NCBI GenBank assembly: GCA_947496695.1 | Contig: CANMEI010000005.1 | Span: 186,001 to 250,000, forward strand | Direction: 5' to 3' | Source of the DNA: an uncultured Cellulophaga sp. | GTDB taxonomy: Bacteria; Bacteroidota; Bacteroidia; Flavobacteriales; Flavobacteriaceae | Length of the DNA stretch: 64,000 bases | The notes under the pieces: model-generated | Databases searched by the model: none | What the model saw: only the letters and a program-made list of their open reading frames with translations | What the model was told of the DNA's origin: nothing | In this document: positions 36,250-45,240 of the stretch, piece by piece | Layout: each line of letters starts with the position of its first letter | Numbering within the stretch: position 1 is the first letter of the stretch | Program-made: the position numbers and the translations under genes

Positions 36250-36822
36250 ATGATGTTTACAACCGAAACAATTTTTAAAAAAGCTATTGTAGGTCTAGGT
36301 GAAATTAGTTTGCGTCCTATTAATTTAGATAAAGATATTGATGTATTATACCGCTGGGTAAAACAACCTTATGCAAAATATTGGGGTATGTTAAACCAGA
36401 CTAAAGAAGAGGTTTTAAATGCATATAAAGAATTAGAAGAAAACCCCAACCATAATACCTATATAGGTGTTTTAAATAATAAACCTATTTTTTTAATGGA
36501 GCGTTATAAAGCAACTACAGACGTTATAGCAAATCATTATAACGCTTTGGAAAATGATTATGGAATGCACATTTTAGTGGCACCGGCTGAAAAGAAAATT
36601 TCAGAATTTACCTGGCATGTTTTCACTACGGTTATGGAGTATTTTTTTAGTTTACCATTTGTAGGTAGGGTAGTGGTTGAACCAGACGTAAACAATGAAA
36701 AAATTCATGTTTTAAATAAAAAAGCAGGTTTTATATACCAAAAGAATATCAAACTAGACCATAAGATAGCGTCTTTAGCTTTTTGTACAAAAGAATCTTT
36801 TCAAAAAGTAATAAATCAATAA
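36250..36822 (+). CDS. Stand-alone IucB/AlcB-type acyltransferase (paralogue)
   Basis: The protein has 190 residues and the same domain as the N-terminus of the preceding fused protein: GLGEISLRPINLDKD, KQPYAKYWGMLNQTKEEV and YGMHILVAPAEKKI match VGFGTISIRAFEVKND, KDYAVFWGMQNAT and IGVHIIIAPPTKPI. It would acylate the hydroxylated amine during siderophore synthesis. It lies five bases after the fused gene and one base before the synthetase gene. Having a second acyltransferase suggests either two different acyl groups or a duplicated assembly step. The start could be either of two adjacent ATGs. Confidence 0.88.
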   Translation: MMFTTETIFKKAIVGLGEISLRPINLDKDIDVLYRWVKQPYAKYWGMLNQTKEEVLNAYKELEENPNHNTYIGVLNNKPIFLMERYKATTDVIANHYNALENDYGMHILVAPAEKKISEFTWHVFTTVMEYFFSLPFVGRVVVEPDVNNEKIHVLNKKAGFIYQKNIKLDHKIASLAFCTKESFQKVINQ

Positions 36823-36823
36823 A

Positions 36824-38635
36824 ATGGAAAGTAATAAAACAGCACATTTACAACCTGATGTTTGGCAGTTTGTAAACAGACAGCTAATAAAAAAAGCTAT
36901 TGGTGAGTTTTCGCATGAATTAATTTTACGTCCTAAATTAGTAAGAGAAAATGAATATAGCATCTCATCAGATAATAATAAGTTCACCTATACATTTAAG
37001 GCTCGTAAGTTTTTGCTAGATCATTGGTTTATTGATGCTAATAGTATTGTAAAAATAAATGAAGCATCAAAAGAAGAAGGTCTTGATGCAATACTTTTTA
37101 TTACTGAATTTCAAAAAACTTTAGGCATACCAGATGAATTTTTAGCAACTTATTTAGAAGAAATTACCAGTACACTTTCTGGAGCATCATATAAATATAC
37201 AAATCAAAAATATACCGCAACAGACTTAGCTTTACAAAGTTTTCAAGATGTTGAACATGGCATGACAGAAGGGCATCCGTGTTTTGTAGCTAATAACGGA
37301 AGAATTGGTTTTAATATTAATGATTATCATGATTATGCTCCAGAAACCAATAAGCCTTTCAAAATTTTATGGATAGCAGTACACAAAAAATATGCAACAT
37401 TTACTGCAGTAGAAGGGTTTGAATATGCAACTTTATTAAAAAATGAATTAGGTAGCACAAAAATTGAAGAATTTAAGCAACAATTGCAACTTAAAAAATT
37501 GGAAGTTGCTAATTACCTTTTTATGCCTGTGCACCCATGGCAATGGACAAATAAAATAACAAGTGTATTTGCTGCCGATATTGCACAGCAGCATATTGTT
37601 TTATTAGGCGAGAGTGATGATGAATTTTCTGCACAACAATCTATCAGAACATTATTTAATGCTAGTAACCCTAAAAAATTGTATACAAAAACAGCATTAT
37701 CAATATTAAACATGGGGTTTATGCGTGGACTTTCGCCTTATTATATGAAAAGCACACCACCAATTACCAAATGGATTACCAATTTGTTAGCAGAGGACGA
37801 ATTTTTAAATGCTAATGGCTTTACAATGCTTGGTGAGCTAGCAACACTTGGTTACCATAACCACTATTTTGAAGTTTTAGGAAAAACAAATGCGCATAAT
37901 AAAATGCTTTCTTCGCTATGGAGAGAAAGTCCGTATTCTAAAATTAAAACTAAGCAACGTGTTATAACAATGGCCGCATTATTGCATGTAGATTATAATG
38001 ATAATGCATTAATAGCCTCATTAATTAAAGCTTCGCCTTATACCGCTAAGGTTTGGGTAAAGCAGTATTTAAATGCTTATTTATTACCATTATTACATTG
38101 TTTTTACAAGTATGAATTTGTGTTTATGCCACATGGCGAAAACTTAATTTTAGTTTTAGAAAACCATACTCCAGTTTTTTCGTTAATGAAAGATATAACT
38201 GAAGAAGTAATCGTTTTTAATGAAGAAATGCAGTTGCCAGAACATGTAGAACGTTTGTTCACTAAAACATCTGATAAAATGAAAATATTATCAATTTTCA
38301 CAGATGTGTTTGATTGTATATTCCGTTTCTTGGGACAACAATTACATACACATGCTAATTTTTCTGAAACTGAATTTTGGGAATTAGTAGCAACTACTAT
38401 AATTGAATACCAAGAGCAACACCCTGAGTTTATAGATAAATATAAACGTTATAATTTATTTGTTGATGAGTTTGATCGTTGTTGTTTAAACCGTTTACAA
38501 TTAGAAAATACGAAACACATGCTAGCTTTAGCAGATCCTATAGAGAGTTTGAAACTGGTAGGTAAATTAAAAAATCCAATAGCAAAATATGTTAAAAAAT
38601 CAGCTATTACTTTAGAACTTGAAAATGAATTTTAA
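36824..38635 (+). CDS. Stand-alone IucA/IucC-type NIS siderophore synthetase (paralogue)
   Basis: A 603-residue synthetase that aligns with residues 212-800 of the fused protein with a constant offset of about 211. It has EGHPCFVANNGRIGF, HPWQW at 237, QQSIRTLFNASNPKKLYTK, ALSILNMGFMRGL and FVFMPHGENLILVLENH, so all the ATP and substrate motifs remain. It adenylates a carboxylate and joins it to a hydroxamate amine. Two synthetases in one operon would fit either two condensation steps on citrate, as in arthrobactin or aerobactin, or two products. It overlaps the nitroreductase gene by 17 bases. Confidence 0.9.
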   Translation: MESNKTAHLQPDVWQFVNRQLIKKAIGEFSHELILRPKLVRENEYSISSDNNKFTYTFKARKFLLDHWFIDANSIVKINEASKEEGLDAILFITEFQKTLGIPDEFLATYLEEITSTLSGASYKYTNQKYTATDLALQSFQDVEHGMTEGHPCFVANNGRIGFNINDYHDYAPETNKPFKILWIAVHKKYATFTAVEGFEYATLLKNELGSTKIEEFKQQLQLKKLEVANYLFMPVHPWQWTNKITSVFAADIAQQHIVLLGESDDEFSAQQSIRTLFNASNPKKLYTKTALSILNMGFMRGLSPYYMKSTPPITKWITNLLAEDEFLNANGFTMLGELATLGYHNHYFEVLGKTNAHNKMLSSLWRESPYSKIKTKQRVITMAALLHVDYNDNALIASLIKASPYTAKVWVKQYLNAYLLPLLHCFYKYEFVFMPHGENLILVLENHTPVFSLMKDITEEVIVFNEEMQLPEHVERLFTKTSDKMKILSIFTDVFDCIFRFLGQQLHTHANFSETEFWELVATTIIEYQEQHPEFIDKYKRYNLFVDEFDRCCLNRLQLENTKHMLALADPIESLKLVGKLKNPIAKYVKKSAITLELENEF

Positions 38636-39203
38636 ATCATTAACAAAAATTATAAAAGACAGAAGAACTACATATGCATATGATTTTTCTAACAAAAAAA
38701 TAAGTGAAAAAGTAATTGAAGCTATTGTAGAAAATGCACTTTGGGCACCTACGCATTTGCACACCCAACCATGGAGGTTTGTAGTTTTAAATGGCAAACA
38801 CCAACAAATGTTAGGCGAATATATGGCAACATATTATAGAGAAATATACAATGAAAAACAATTTTCAAATGAGCGTTATGAAACCACTAAAACATACAGT
38901 AAAAACGCAACATTAATCGCTATAATTTTTAAACCTAATAAAAAAGCAAAGCTTCCAGAATGGGAAGAATTAGCAGCTGTTTCATGTGCTGTACAAAATA
39001 TGTGGCTGAGTTGTACGGCTTTAAATATTGGAGCATATTGGGACACTTCTATAGCTATTATGGAGTATGGTAAAAAAGTAACATTAGAAAAAGACGAAAA
39101 ATTTTTAGGTATTTTCTTTATGGGATATCCAAAAGAAGAGATTGTTATAAATAAAAGAAAAAGAAAATCATTATTAAAAAAATTAAGTTTTAATAAAATA
39201 TAA
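38619..39203 (+). CDS. Nitroreductase-family flavoprotein
   Basis: A 194-residue protein with the family opening IIKDRRTTYAYD and a later VENALWAPTHLHTQPWRFVV, as in FMN-binding nitroreductases (NfsB/SagB-like fold). The start at 38619 overlaps the synthetase gene by 17 bases; ATG 38625 would also work. In the siderophore operon it may reduce the ferric complex or act on a tailoring step, but the substrate is unproven. The next gene begins 20 bases later. The length is typical. Confidence 0.85.
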   Translation: MKMNFKSLTKIIKDRRTTYAYDFSNKKISEKVIEAIVENALWAPTHLHTQPWRFVVLNGKHQQMLGEYMATYYREIYNEKQFSNERYETTKTYSKNATLIAIIFKPNKKAKLPEWEELAAVSCAVQNMWLSCTALNIGAYWDTSIAIMEYGKKVTLEKDEKFLGIFFMGYPKEEIVINKRKRKSLLKKLSFNKI

Positions 39204-39223
39204 AATCAAAGAAGTATAATAAA

Positions 39224-40324
39224 ATGGAAAAACAAAAAAGAGTAAGAGCAGTAGATTTCGTTAGGGGATTTAGTGTTCTTATGATGATTCCTGTTCATGT
39301 TATGATGCTTTTTGCAAGTAAGCAAACTTGGGAGAATACTTTAACAGGAAACATTGTTCAATTATTAGAAAAAGGCTCTCCAATTTTTTTAATTGTAATG
39401 GGGATTTCTTTTGCTTTTTCAAGTAAAGCAAACAAAAGTGGTATTTTAAAAAAAGCTTTATTGATTATAGCTTTAGGTTATATTCTTAATTTTTTAAGGT
39501 TCATTGTTCCTGTTTTATTTTTTGGCGGTTTCTCAGAAAATTTTGTACAAGCAAGTGGACTTCAATTAAGCAATTCTTCTAAAATGTTGAATTATTTTTT
39601 AAAAGGAGATATGTTTCAGTTAGTAGGAATTTCATTGTTATTATTAAGCTTAACATTTAATTTTTTAATAAAAAATAAATATTTACTAATAATACTTGCT
39701 TTAATAATTATGTGGCTTTCAAAAGTTGTTAGTGGTATTCAATTAGGTGTACCAGGTATAGATTATATTTTGAATTTAATTTGGGGTAATAATTTCGAGG
39801 TTTACTTTCCTTTATTTCCATGGATGTCATTCATTTTAATGGGACTTTATTTTGGGTTGAGTTATAAAGAAAATCCTGAAAACGTAAATAAATCATTGTT
39901 CAAGCCAATATTGTATTATGGAATAGGTTTTAGTGTAATTGGTAAATTATTATGTAATTATGATTATGAATACCATTTTGGAGATTACTACCATTTAGGA
40001 CCCGGAGGAACTATGGGATTAATGGGGAGTGTTATTTTAATATTTTGGTGCTTTTATCAAATAGAGCGTGTTTTACCTATAGACAATTACATAAATACCT
40101 TATTTTTTTATTGTAGTAAAAATGTGACTTCTTTTTATATTTTTCAATGGATTTTAATCTACTGGCTATTAGCTTTTACTGATTTCTCTGTTTATAATGA
40201 GTTTACAGTTTTAGTAATTATGTTAGTTGTTAACCTAGGTGTATTTGGTTTACTTTTTATTTTTAATAAATACATTGTTTCTAAGAAAAGCTGTAATGTA
40301 AACGTAATACAAGAAGTGGCTTAA
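39224..40324 (+). CDS. Membrane acyltransferase-like protein (HGSNAT catalytic/DUF1624 type)
   Basis: The protein is 366 residues with about ten membrane segments. It opens with RVRAVDFVRGFSVLMMIPVH, the hallmark of the heparan-alpha-glucosaminide N-acetyltransferase-like family, and then shows GSPIFLIVMGISFAF. Such proteins move acyl groups across the membrane. It is in tight order with the siderophore genes (20 bases after the nitroreductase, one base before the hydrolase). It may acylate the siderophore or a lipid, but the connection is inference from gene order alone. Confidence 0.75.
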   Translation: MEKQKRVRAVDFVRGFSVLMMIPVHVMMLFASKQTWENTLTGNIVQLLEKGSPIFLIVMGISFAFSSKANKSGILKKALLIIALGYILNFLRFIVPVLFFGGFSENFVQASGLQLSNSSKMLNYFLKGDMFQLVGISLLLLSLTFNFLIKNKYLLIILALIIMWLSKVVSGIQLGVPGIDYILNLIWGNNFEVYFPLFPWMSFILMGLYFGLSYKENPENVNKSLFKPILYYGIGFSVIGKLLCNYDYEYHFGDYYHLGPGGTMGLMGSVILIFWCFYQIERVLPIDNYINTLFFYCSKNVTSFYIFQWILIYWLLAFTDFSVYNEFTVLVIMLVVNLGVFGLLFIFNKYIVSKKSCNVNVIQEVA

Positions 40325-40325
40325 G

Positions 40326-41371
40326 ATGAAAAAAATATTTTTTTTACTACTGATTGTTTTATTAAAATTTATAGGAGAAGCACAAAATAAATTTATTAAT
40401 AGTTATGAATTAGATCCTAAAATAAAAATGTTTTTAGAAGATATAAATTCCTATACAGGTCCACCAATTCACAAATTATCTTTAGATATTGCTCGTGAAG
40501 CTATGGAGAATTTACAAAAAGATTCAACAGCAAATTTTGATAAGGTTGTATTTAAAGAAATACTATTTAAAAAAGGAAATAAAGAAGTAAATGTAGTGAT
40601 TATTAAACCTGAAAATTATAAAAAATTATTGCCAGTTTTTGTTTATTTCCATGGAGGTGGTTGGGTATATAATAGTTTTAAAACGCATAAAAGAGTATTG
40701 GCAGATATTTCTCTAAAGCAAATATTGCTGTTGTTTTTGTTGAATATTCAAGGTCTCCAGAAGTAACTTATCCAATAGCAAATGAAGAGGGATATTTTGC
40801 AACTTTATATATTTCAGAAGAAGGAGAAAAATATGGATTAGATGTTAATCAAATTAATATTGGAGGTGATAGTGTTGGAGGAAATATAGCAACAGTAATT
40901 ACAATGCTGGCTAAAAAAAGAAAAGGACCAGAAATAAAAAAACAAGTATTGATAAACCCTGTAACTAATGCAAATTTCAATACACAATCGTATCAGAAAT
41001 TCTCTAAAGGTTATTATTTATCAAGAGATAGTATGCAATGGTTTTGGGATTCTTATGTGCCAAATAAAAATGATCGTTTATTGCCAACTGTTTCTCCTTT
41101 ACAAGGAACTAAAGAACAGCTTGTAAATTTACCAAAAGCCTTAGTGATAACTGCTGAATTTGATGTTTTACGCGATGAAGGAGAAGCATATGCTAAGAAG
41201 TTAAGAATGGCAAATGTACCAGTAACTTTAACAAGATATAGAGGTACGATTCATGATTTTTTTGTGCTAAATCATTTAAAAGATATTGAGCAATCAAAAG
41301 TAGCTTTACAACAAATATGTAATTTTTTAAGTGCGAATACGAATCATAATATATTTAAAAATAATTTTTAA
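40326..41371 (+). pseudogene. Alpha/beta hydrolase (HSL/esterase type) interrupted by a frameshift
   Basis: The first frame (40326-40766) has a signal peptide (IFFLLLIVLLKFIGEAQ) and the oxyanion motif FHGGGW. It then loses sense after ADISLK and stops. From about 40718 another frame continues in register with ANIAVVFVEYSRSPEVTYP, GGDSVGGNIAT (nucleophile Ser), EFDVLRDE (Asp) and IHDF (His). One missing A in the AAA at 40715-40717 would restore a single 348-residue protein of normal length, with all catalytic residues. Either the strain has lost the gene or this is a sequencing error. There is no slippery heptamer for programmed shifting. In context it could be an esterase or a siderophore or lipid hydrolase. 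Confidence 0.8.
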
Positions 41372-41372
41372 A

Positions 41373-42293
41373 ATGGATATAACTTTAATAGAAAAGTTTG
41401 CTGAAGAATTAACTTATATGTCGTTAATTGTTTTAATATTAATGATTGTTGAATTAATAATTCTATTTATTAGTAATTATGTTGAAAAGAAAAAAGAAGG
41501 TTTAGTAAGTATCCTATCCTACTTAATTCAAAGTGTTCCATATTTCCTTTTAGGCAAAATCTTTATTGTAGGAAGTATGTTTTTTTTATATCAATATCGT
41601 TTTTTTGATATTAATTTTAAATGGTATTCATGGGTTTTAGCATTCTTATTATATGATTTCGCAGTGTTTTTTATTCATTTTTTGGGCCATAAGGTTCGTG
41701 TTTTATGGTGTATTCATGGAGTACATCATACTGCTGAAGAAATGAATTTAACTGTAGTAGCAAGAGGTTCTATTTTTGATGTATTTTTTACGCCATTCAA
41801 TTTTATTTGGTTGCCAATTTTAGGTTTTCACCCGTTAATGATTTTTGTTATTGAACCAGTTGCGCGCTTATATGCAACTTTAACACATACAAATGAAAAC
41901 TTTTCAAAAAGTTTAAAATGGTTAGAATTTTTATTTATAACACCTTCAATCCATAGAGTTCATCATGCAAAAAATCATATTTATTTAGATAGAAATTACG
42001 GAGAAACACTTTCTATTTGGGATCGTATTTTCAAAACTTTTCAAACGCAGTTAGACGATGAGAAAATTCAATATGGAATAATGCATGATAACTTGAATAG
42101 TGAAAATTTTTGGCATGTTCAGTTTTTAATGTGGAAAGATTTATGGGTAGACGTAAAAAATGCGCCTGGGTTTTCTAATAAAATAAAATACATTTTAATG
42201 CCTCCTGGTTGGAATCATTTTGATGGCGGAAAGAAAGCCGATGTTTTTAGATCAGAGGCTTGGCAGCAAAAAAAATCATCCATAGATGTTTAG
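41373..42293 (+). CDS. Sterol desaturase/fatty acid hydroxylase-superfamily membrane protein
   Basis: I start at ATG 41373, one base after the hydrolase stop, giving 306 residues; an upstream in-frame start at 41331 lies inside the previous gene. It shows four or so membrane segments and the di-iron histidine boxes: HFLGH near residue 107, HGVHH near 123 and HRVHH near 198. These enzymes insert OH or double bonds into lipids or sterols, or carotenoids. It ends the presumed siderophore operon. An alternative is that the last four genes form their own lipid-modifying unit read through from the operon. Confidence 0.85.
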   Translation: MDITLIEKFAEELTYMSLIVLILMIVELIILFISNYVEKKKEGLVSILSYLIQSVPYFLLGKIFIVGSMFFLYQYRFFDINFKWYSWVLAFLLYDFAVFFIHFLGHKVRVLWCIHGVHHTAEEMNLTVVARGSIFDVFFTPFNFIWLPILGFHPLMIFVIEPVARLYATLTHTNENFSKSLKWLEFLFITPSIHRVHHAKNHIYLDRNYGETLSIWDRIFKTFQTQLDDEKIQYGIMHDNLNSENFWHVQFLMWKDLWVDVKNAPGFSNKIKYILMPPGWNHFDGGKKADVFRSEAWQQKKSSIDV

Positions 42294-42317
42294 TACAATT
42301 TCGTAATCTAAAGAACT

Positions 42318-43280
42318 TTATTTTAGAACAATAGAATTTCGAAATTCTTTAGGTGTATACCGTGTTTGTTTTTTAAATGCTGCTGTAAAATGTGTTGAAT
42401 TTTTATAACCTACTGTTTCTGCAATTTCATAAATAGGTTTATTAGTTTGATAAAGTAATTTTTTAGCTTCATCCATTCTTAATTTTAATGAATATTTAAA
42501 AATGCTTTCTCCAAACAATCTTTTAAATTCCTTTTTTAATGTATTTTCATTTAAATATATTTCTTTTGAAAGCATTGAAATAGTATACTGAACATGTAAA
42601 TTTGAGGTAATGATTTTTTCGGCTAAATATATTTTTTTTACAACAGTGTTATTTTCTATTTTTCTCTTTGTATCTAATTTGAATGATAATAATTCTAAAG
42701 TTTTCGATTCTAAAAATAAACGTTTCAATATTCCTGTCTTATCATCTAACATTATTTCATTAAATATATTTTGAATTTTGTTATTTGATAATTGTTTTAA
42801 ATTATTTTTAAAATCAGTTAATAAATTAGTGTTTTTTGTAGGAAAAAGTAAGTTTAATTTATGTTTGTTAATAAATATTGGATTCATAAATATTATAATT
42901 TGTTTTATTTTTTTTTCTTTATAATATTTAAAATTATAAGGATTGTATTTCATATAAGAGATATAGTATTCAGAATTTTCTTGTAATATTTCTTTTTTTC
43001 TTTTTTCATCTATAATTCTTTTTTCCCCTTCAATCAATCCAGAATAAATAAGTGTATTTATATTTATTTTTATGTTAAAATTTAAACTGAAATTCAATTT
43101 CATATTTAATTGAAACACATTCAAACCTTCAAATGAGTAGCTAAGTAGTGTTCCAATACCATAATCCGTCTTTAACTCTAGTTTTTTTGATGTAATCCCA
43201 CATTTTTGATAGTTAGATTTTATTTTAAAAACATCCTCAATCTTAATACATCCTTTAATACTAGTAATATTTATTTCCAA
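42318..43280 (-). CDS. AraC-family transcription regulator
   Basis: A 320-residue regulator. The C-terminal third carries two helix-turn-helix motifs of the AraC type: LNENTLKKEFKRLFGESIF and IYEIAETVGYKNSTHFTAAF, followed by KQTRYTPKEFR. The N-terminal 220 residues are an unrecognised sensing region. It is convergent with the siderophore operon, 24 bases after its last gene. AraC-type regulators such as PchR and YqhC-like proteins often control siderophore systems with the siderophore as coinducer, so a link is plausible. A 27-base palindrome lies 37 bases upstream of its start. Confidence 0.88.
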   Translation of the reverse strand: MEINITSIKGCIKIEDVFKIKSNYQKCGITSKKLELKTDYGIGTLLSYSFEGLNVFQLNMKLNFSLNFNIKININTLIYSGLIEGEKRIIDEKRKKEILQENSEYYISYMKYNPYNFKYYKEKKIKQIIIFMNPIFINKHKLNLLFPTKNTNLLTDFKNNLKQLSNNKIQNIFNEIMLDDKTGILKRLFLESKTLELLSFKLDTKRKIENNTVVKKIYLAEKIITSNLHVQYTISMLSKEIYLNENTLKKEFKRLFGESIFKYSLKLRMDEAKKLLYQTNKPIYEIAETVGYKNSTHFTAAFKKQTRYTPKEFRNSIVLK

Positions 43281-43317
43281 TTTTTTTAAACTTAATACTT
43301 ATAAATGCATACTGTAC

Positions 43318-43344
43318 CTTATTAAAGTAATTTACTTTAATAAG
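43318..43344. promoter_or_regulatory. Perfect 13-1-13 palindrome upstream of the AraC gene
   Basis: CTTATTAAAGTAA and TTACTTTAATAAG flank a single T. The symmetry and the position, 37 bases before the AraC start, suggest an operator, perhaps autoregulatory. Nearby, CTAAATAAAAAT at 43369-43380 also occurs at 29787-29798 before the siderophore operon. Confidence 0.5.
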
Positions 43345-43458
43345 AAGTAAAAGTAATTTATAATTAGTCTAAATAAAAATATTAATTACTGTTAAATTTA
43401 TTTTTCAAACTTTTAAAGTAAGAATACACTTCTTTTTTTTTAAAAATAGCCTGTAAAA

Positions 43459-44421
43459 TTAAAGTTTAAATTCAACCCAAAGAGGGTAGTGGTCAGAAAT
43501 TAAATATGATAAACTTTGTTTTGTAATGTCTCTGTTAGCTAAAGCCGTTGGAACAAAGTTATAATTACCACCTGTAAGAAATTCCATAGTTAAGTTTGGT
43601 ATATTTTTAGCATTCATAAACCAAGCAATTTGATCGTAATATTTGGTTTTATTAAATATAGATCGTGTAACGGCTTCATTTTGTAATTGTAGTGGCACAT
43701 GTAAACCTTCAGATAAAAATGTTTCATCTAATAAATCACCACGCTCATCAATATTAAAATCACCAAGTGTAATTAAGTTTTGGTGAAAGGCATTTGTGTT
43801 ATCAGCCCAATCTGCAAGCCATGTAGCAATTCCTTTTAATTCTTTAATTCGGTCTTTAGAGCTTTTTCCGTATTTAATATGTAATGTGACCAATATAAAA
43901 GTTTGATCGTTTGATCTAAAACTAACGGCATAAGGTGTTCTTACAAATTGTTCATCTAAAGCTTCATCACTAATACCATCAGTCCATTCGTTTGGAACCA
44001 CTAATTCACTTGCTAAGCCTGAGAGTTGTACTCTACGAGTATCAAATAAATAAGCCATTCGTTCCCCGTTTCCAGAATCTCCTTTGCTCACATCAGTCAA
44101 AATCATTGACCAATTATTACCTAGCAATTTTAAAGTGTCGCGTAAAGCTCTAAGGTTTGATTTTACTTCTTGAATTGCGATAACATCAAACCTGCTTATG
44201 ATTTCAGTAATGCATAAAATAGAGTGTAAATCTCGTTTAGGGCTATCGTCAGTGTCAGACTCCCATTTTCGAGTTAGGTTTCCAAAAGCCCTAATATTCC
44301 ATGTAGCAATAAGTAAGTTCTTATCTAATTTTTTAGGTGGAATTTTAGCATCAAGATCTTCTATTAAGGCATTTAAATTTTCTTGAATTTCAATTGGTGG
44401 AATATCAAATATAGAATTCAT
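43459..44421 (-). CDS. Endonuclease/exonuclease/phosphatase (EEP)-family protein
   Basis: The protein is 320 residues with the EEP blocks: LLIATWNIRAFGN near 39, DVIAIQEVKSN near 80, TLHIKYG near 180, TLGDFNIDERGD near 225 and a final SDHYPLWVEF. Those are the Asn, Glu, Asp-x-Asn and Asp-His residues of the DNase I-like fold. There is no signal peptide, so it is likely cytoplasmic or acts on internal substrates. Substrate could be nucleic acid, phosphoinositide or other phosphodiester. It is a single gene, divergent from the TetR gene, with no obvious pathway partner. Confidence 0.88.
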   Translation of the reverse strand: MNSIFDIPPIEIQENLNALIEDLDAKIPPKKLDKNLLIATWNIRAFGNLTRKWESDTDDSPKRDLHSILCITEIISRFDVIAIQEVKSNLRALRDTLKLLGNNWSMILTDVSKGDSGNGERMAYLFDTRRVQLSGLASELVVPNEWTDGISDEALDEQFVRTPYAVSFRSNDQTFILVTLHIKYGKSSKDRIKELKGIATWLADWADNTNAFHQNLITLGDFNIDERGDLLDETFLSEGLHVPLQLQNEAVTRSIFNKTKYYDQIAWFMNAKNIPNLTMEFLTGGNYNFVPTALANRDITKQSLSYLISDHYPLWVEFKL

Positions 44422-44601
44422 TTTTTATTTAAATATAATCAATTATAAAAGTTAATGTCAATGTTTGTGATTTAACTACTATTCGTTTGAATTAATATTA
44501 TATGTTTTAGAATCAATTAGTTATTAGTGTTTGTGATTTTTTTGCAGAGTTTAAGTTTTAGTTAAAAAAATAAATTAATTAGGCTTATTGGACAATAATA
44601 T

Positions 44602-44609
44602 TAATTTTG
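44602..44609 (+). promoter_or_regulatory. Bacteroidota -7 box for the TetR-RND operon
   Basis: TAATTTTG matches TAnnTTTG and lies 26 bases before the ATG at 44636. TTAG stands 19 bases upstream in place of TTTG. Confidence 0.5.
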
Positions 44610-44635
44610 TCGAAAATTAAACACTTTTGTTAAAA

Positions 44636-45238
44636 ATGTCGAATATAGAAAAAGACGAATTTGTAAAAAGTCAGATTATTGAAGCTTCTAAAGAAGTTTT
44701 TAAAAAGTATGGCTATAAAAAAACAAATATGAAACTAATAGCTACAGCTTCAGACAAAGGGAGAAGTACGTTGTATTATTATTTCAAAAATAAAGACGAT
44801 GTATTTGAAGCGATTATTTTAGACTTAACAAAACCTTTGTTTGATAGTTATACAACTCTAATTATTAAAGAGAACTCAATAGATGAAAATTTAAAAATTT
44901 TTACAGAACAGCATATAAAACATGTAGACAGCTTATTTGAAAGTTATAATGTGTTAGTAAAAGAATTAAAATTTGGGTTTGACTTTACTAATAAAATAGG
45001 AGCAAAGGTTAGAAATAACTCTATTAAGATTATTAAAAATTGTATGAGATGGGCAATAGATAAAGCCGAAATAAAAACATTAAGTACTACTGAAATAGAT
45101 TTTTTATCGCTTGCTATTGTTACTTCAAATGAAAATATAGTAAAAGAATACTATATATATGAAACTATTCAAGGAGATATTACTTCAAGAATAAAATGGA
45201 TTAATCAATTAATTATAGAATCACTAAAAATCAATTAA
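44636..45238 (+). CDS. TetR-family regulator of the second RND system
   Basis: I start at ATG 44636, giving 200 residues; the frame also opens at TTG 44627. The N-terminal helix-turn-helix is clear: IIEASKEVFKKYGYKKTNMK and GRSTLYYYFKNKDDVFEAII. The C-terminal ligand part is ordinary for the family. It lies two bases before the RND adaptor gene in the same direction, so it is a likely local repressor of the pump and itself part of the operon. The inducer is unknown. Confidence 0.9.
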   Translation: MSNIEKDEFVKSQIIEASKEVFKKYGYKKTNMKLIATASDKGRSTLYYYFKNKDDVFEAIILDLTKPLFDSYTTLIIKENSIDENLKIFTEQHIKHVDSLFESYNVLVKELKFGFDFTNKIGAKVRNNSIKIIKNCMRWAIDKAEIKTLSTTEIDFLSLAIVTSNENIVKEYYIYETIQGDITSRIKWINQLIIESLKIN

Positions 45239-45240
45239 AA

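Noticed and set aside
40700..40780. Programmed ribosomal frameshift in the hydrolase
   Set aside because: The site TCTCTAAAG is not a slippery heptamer and no stimulatory structure is evident; a simple one-base loss explains it.
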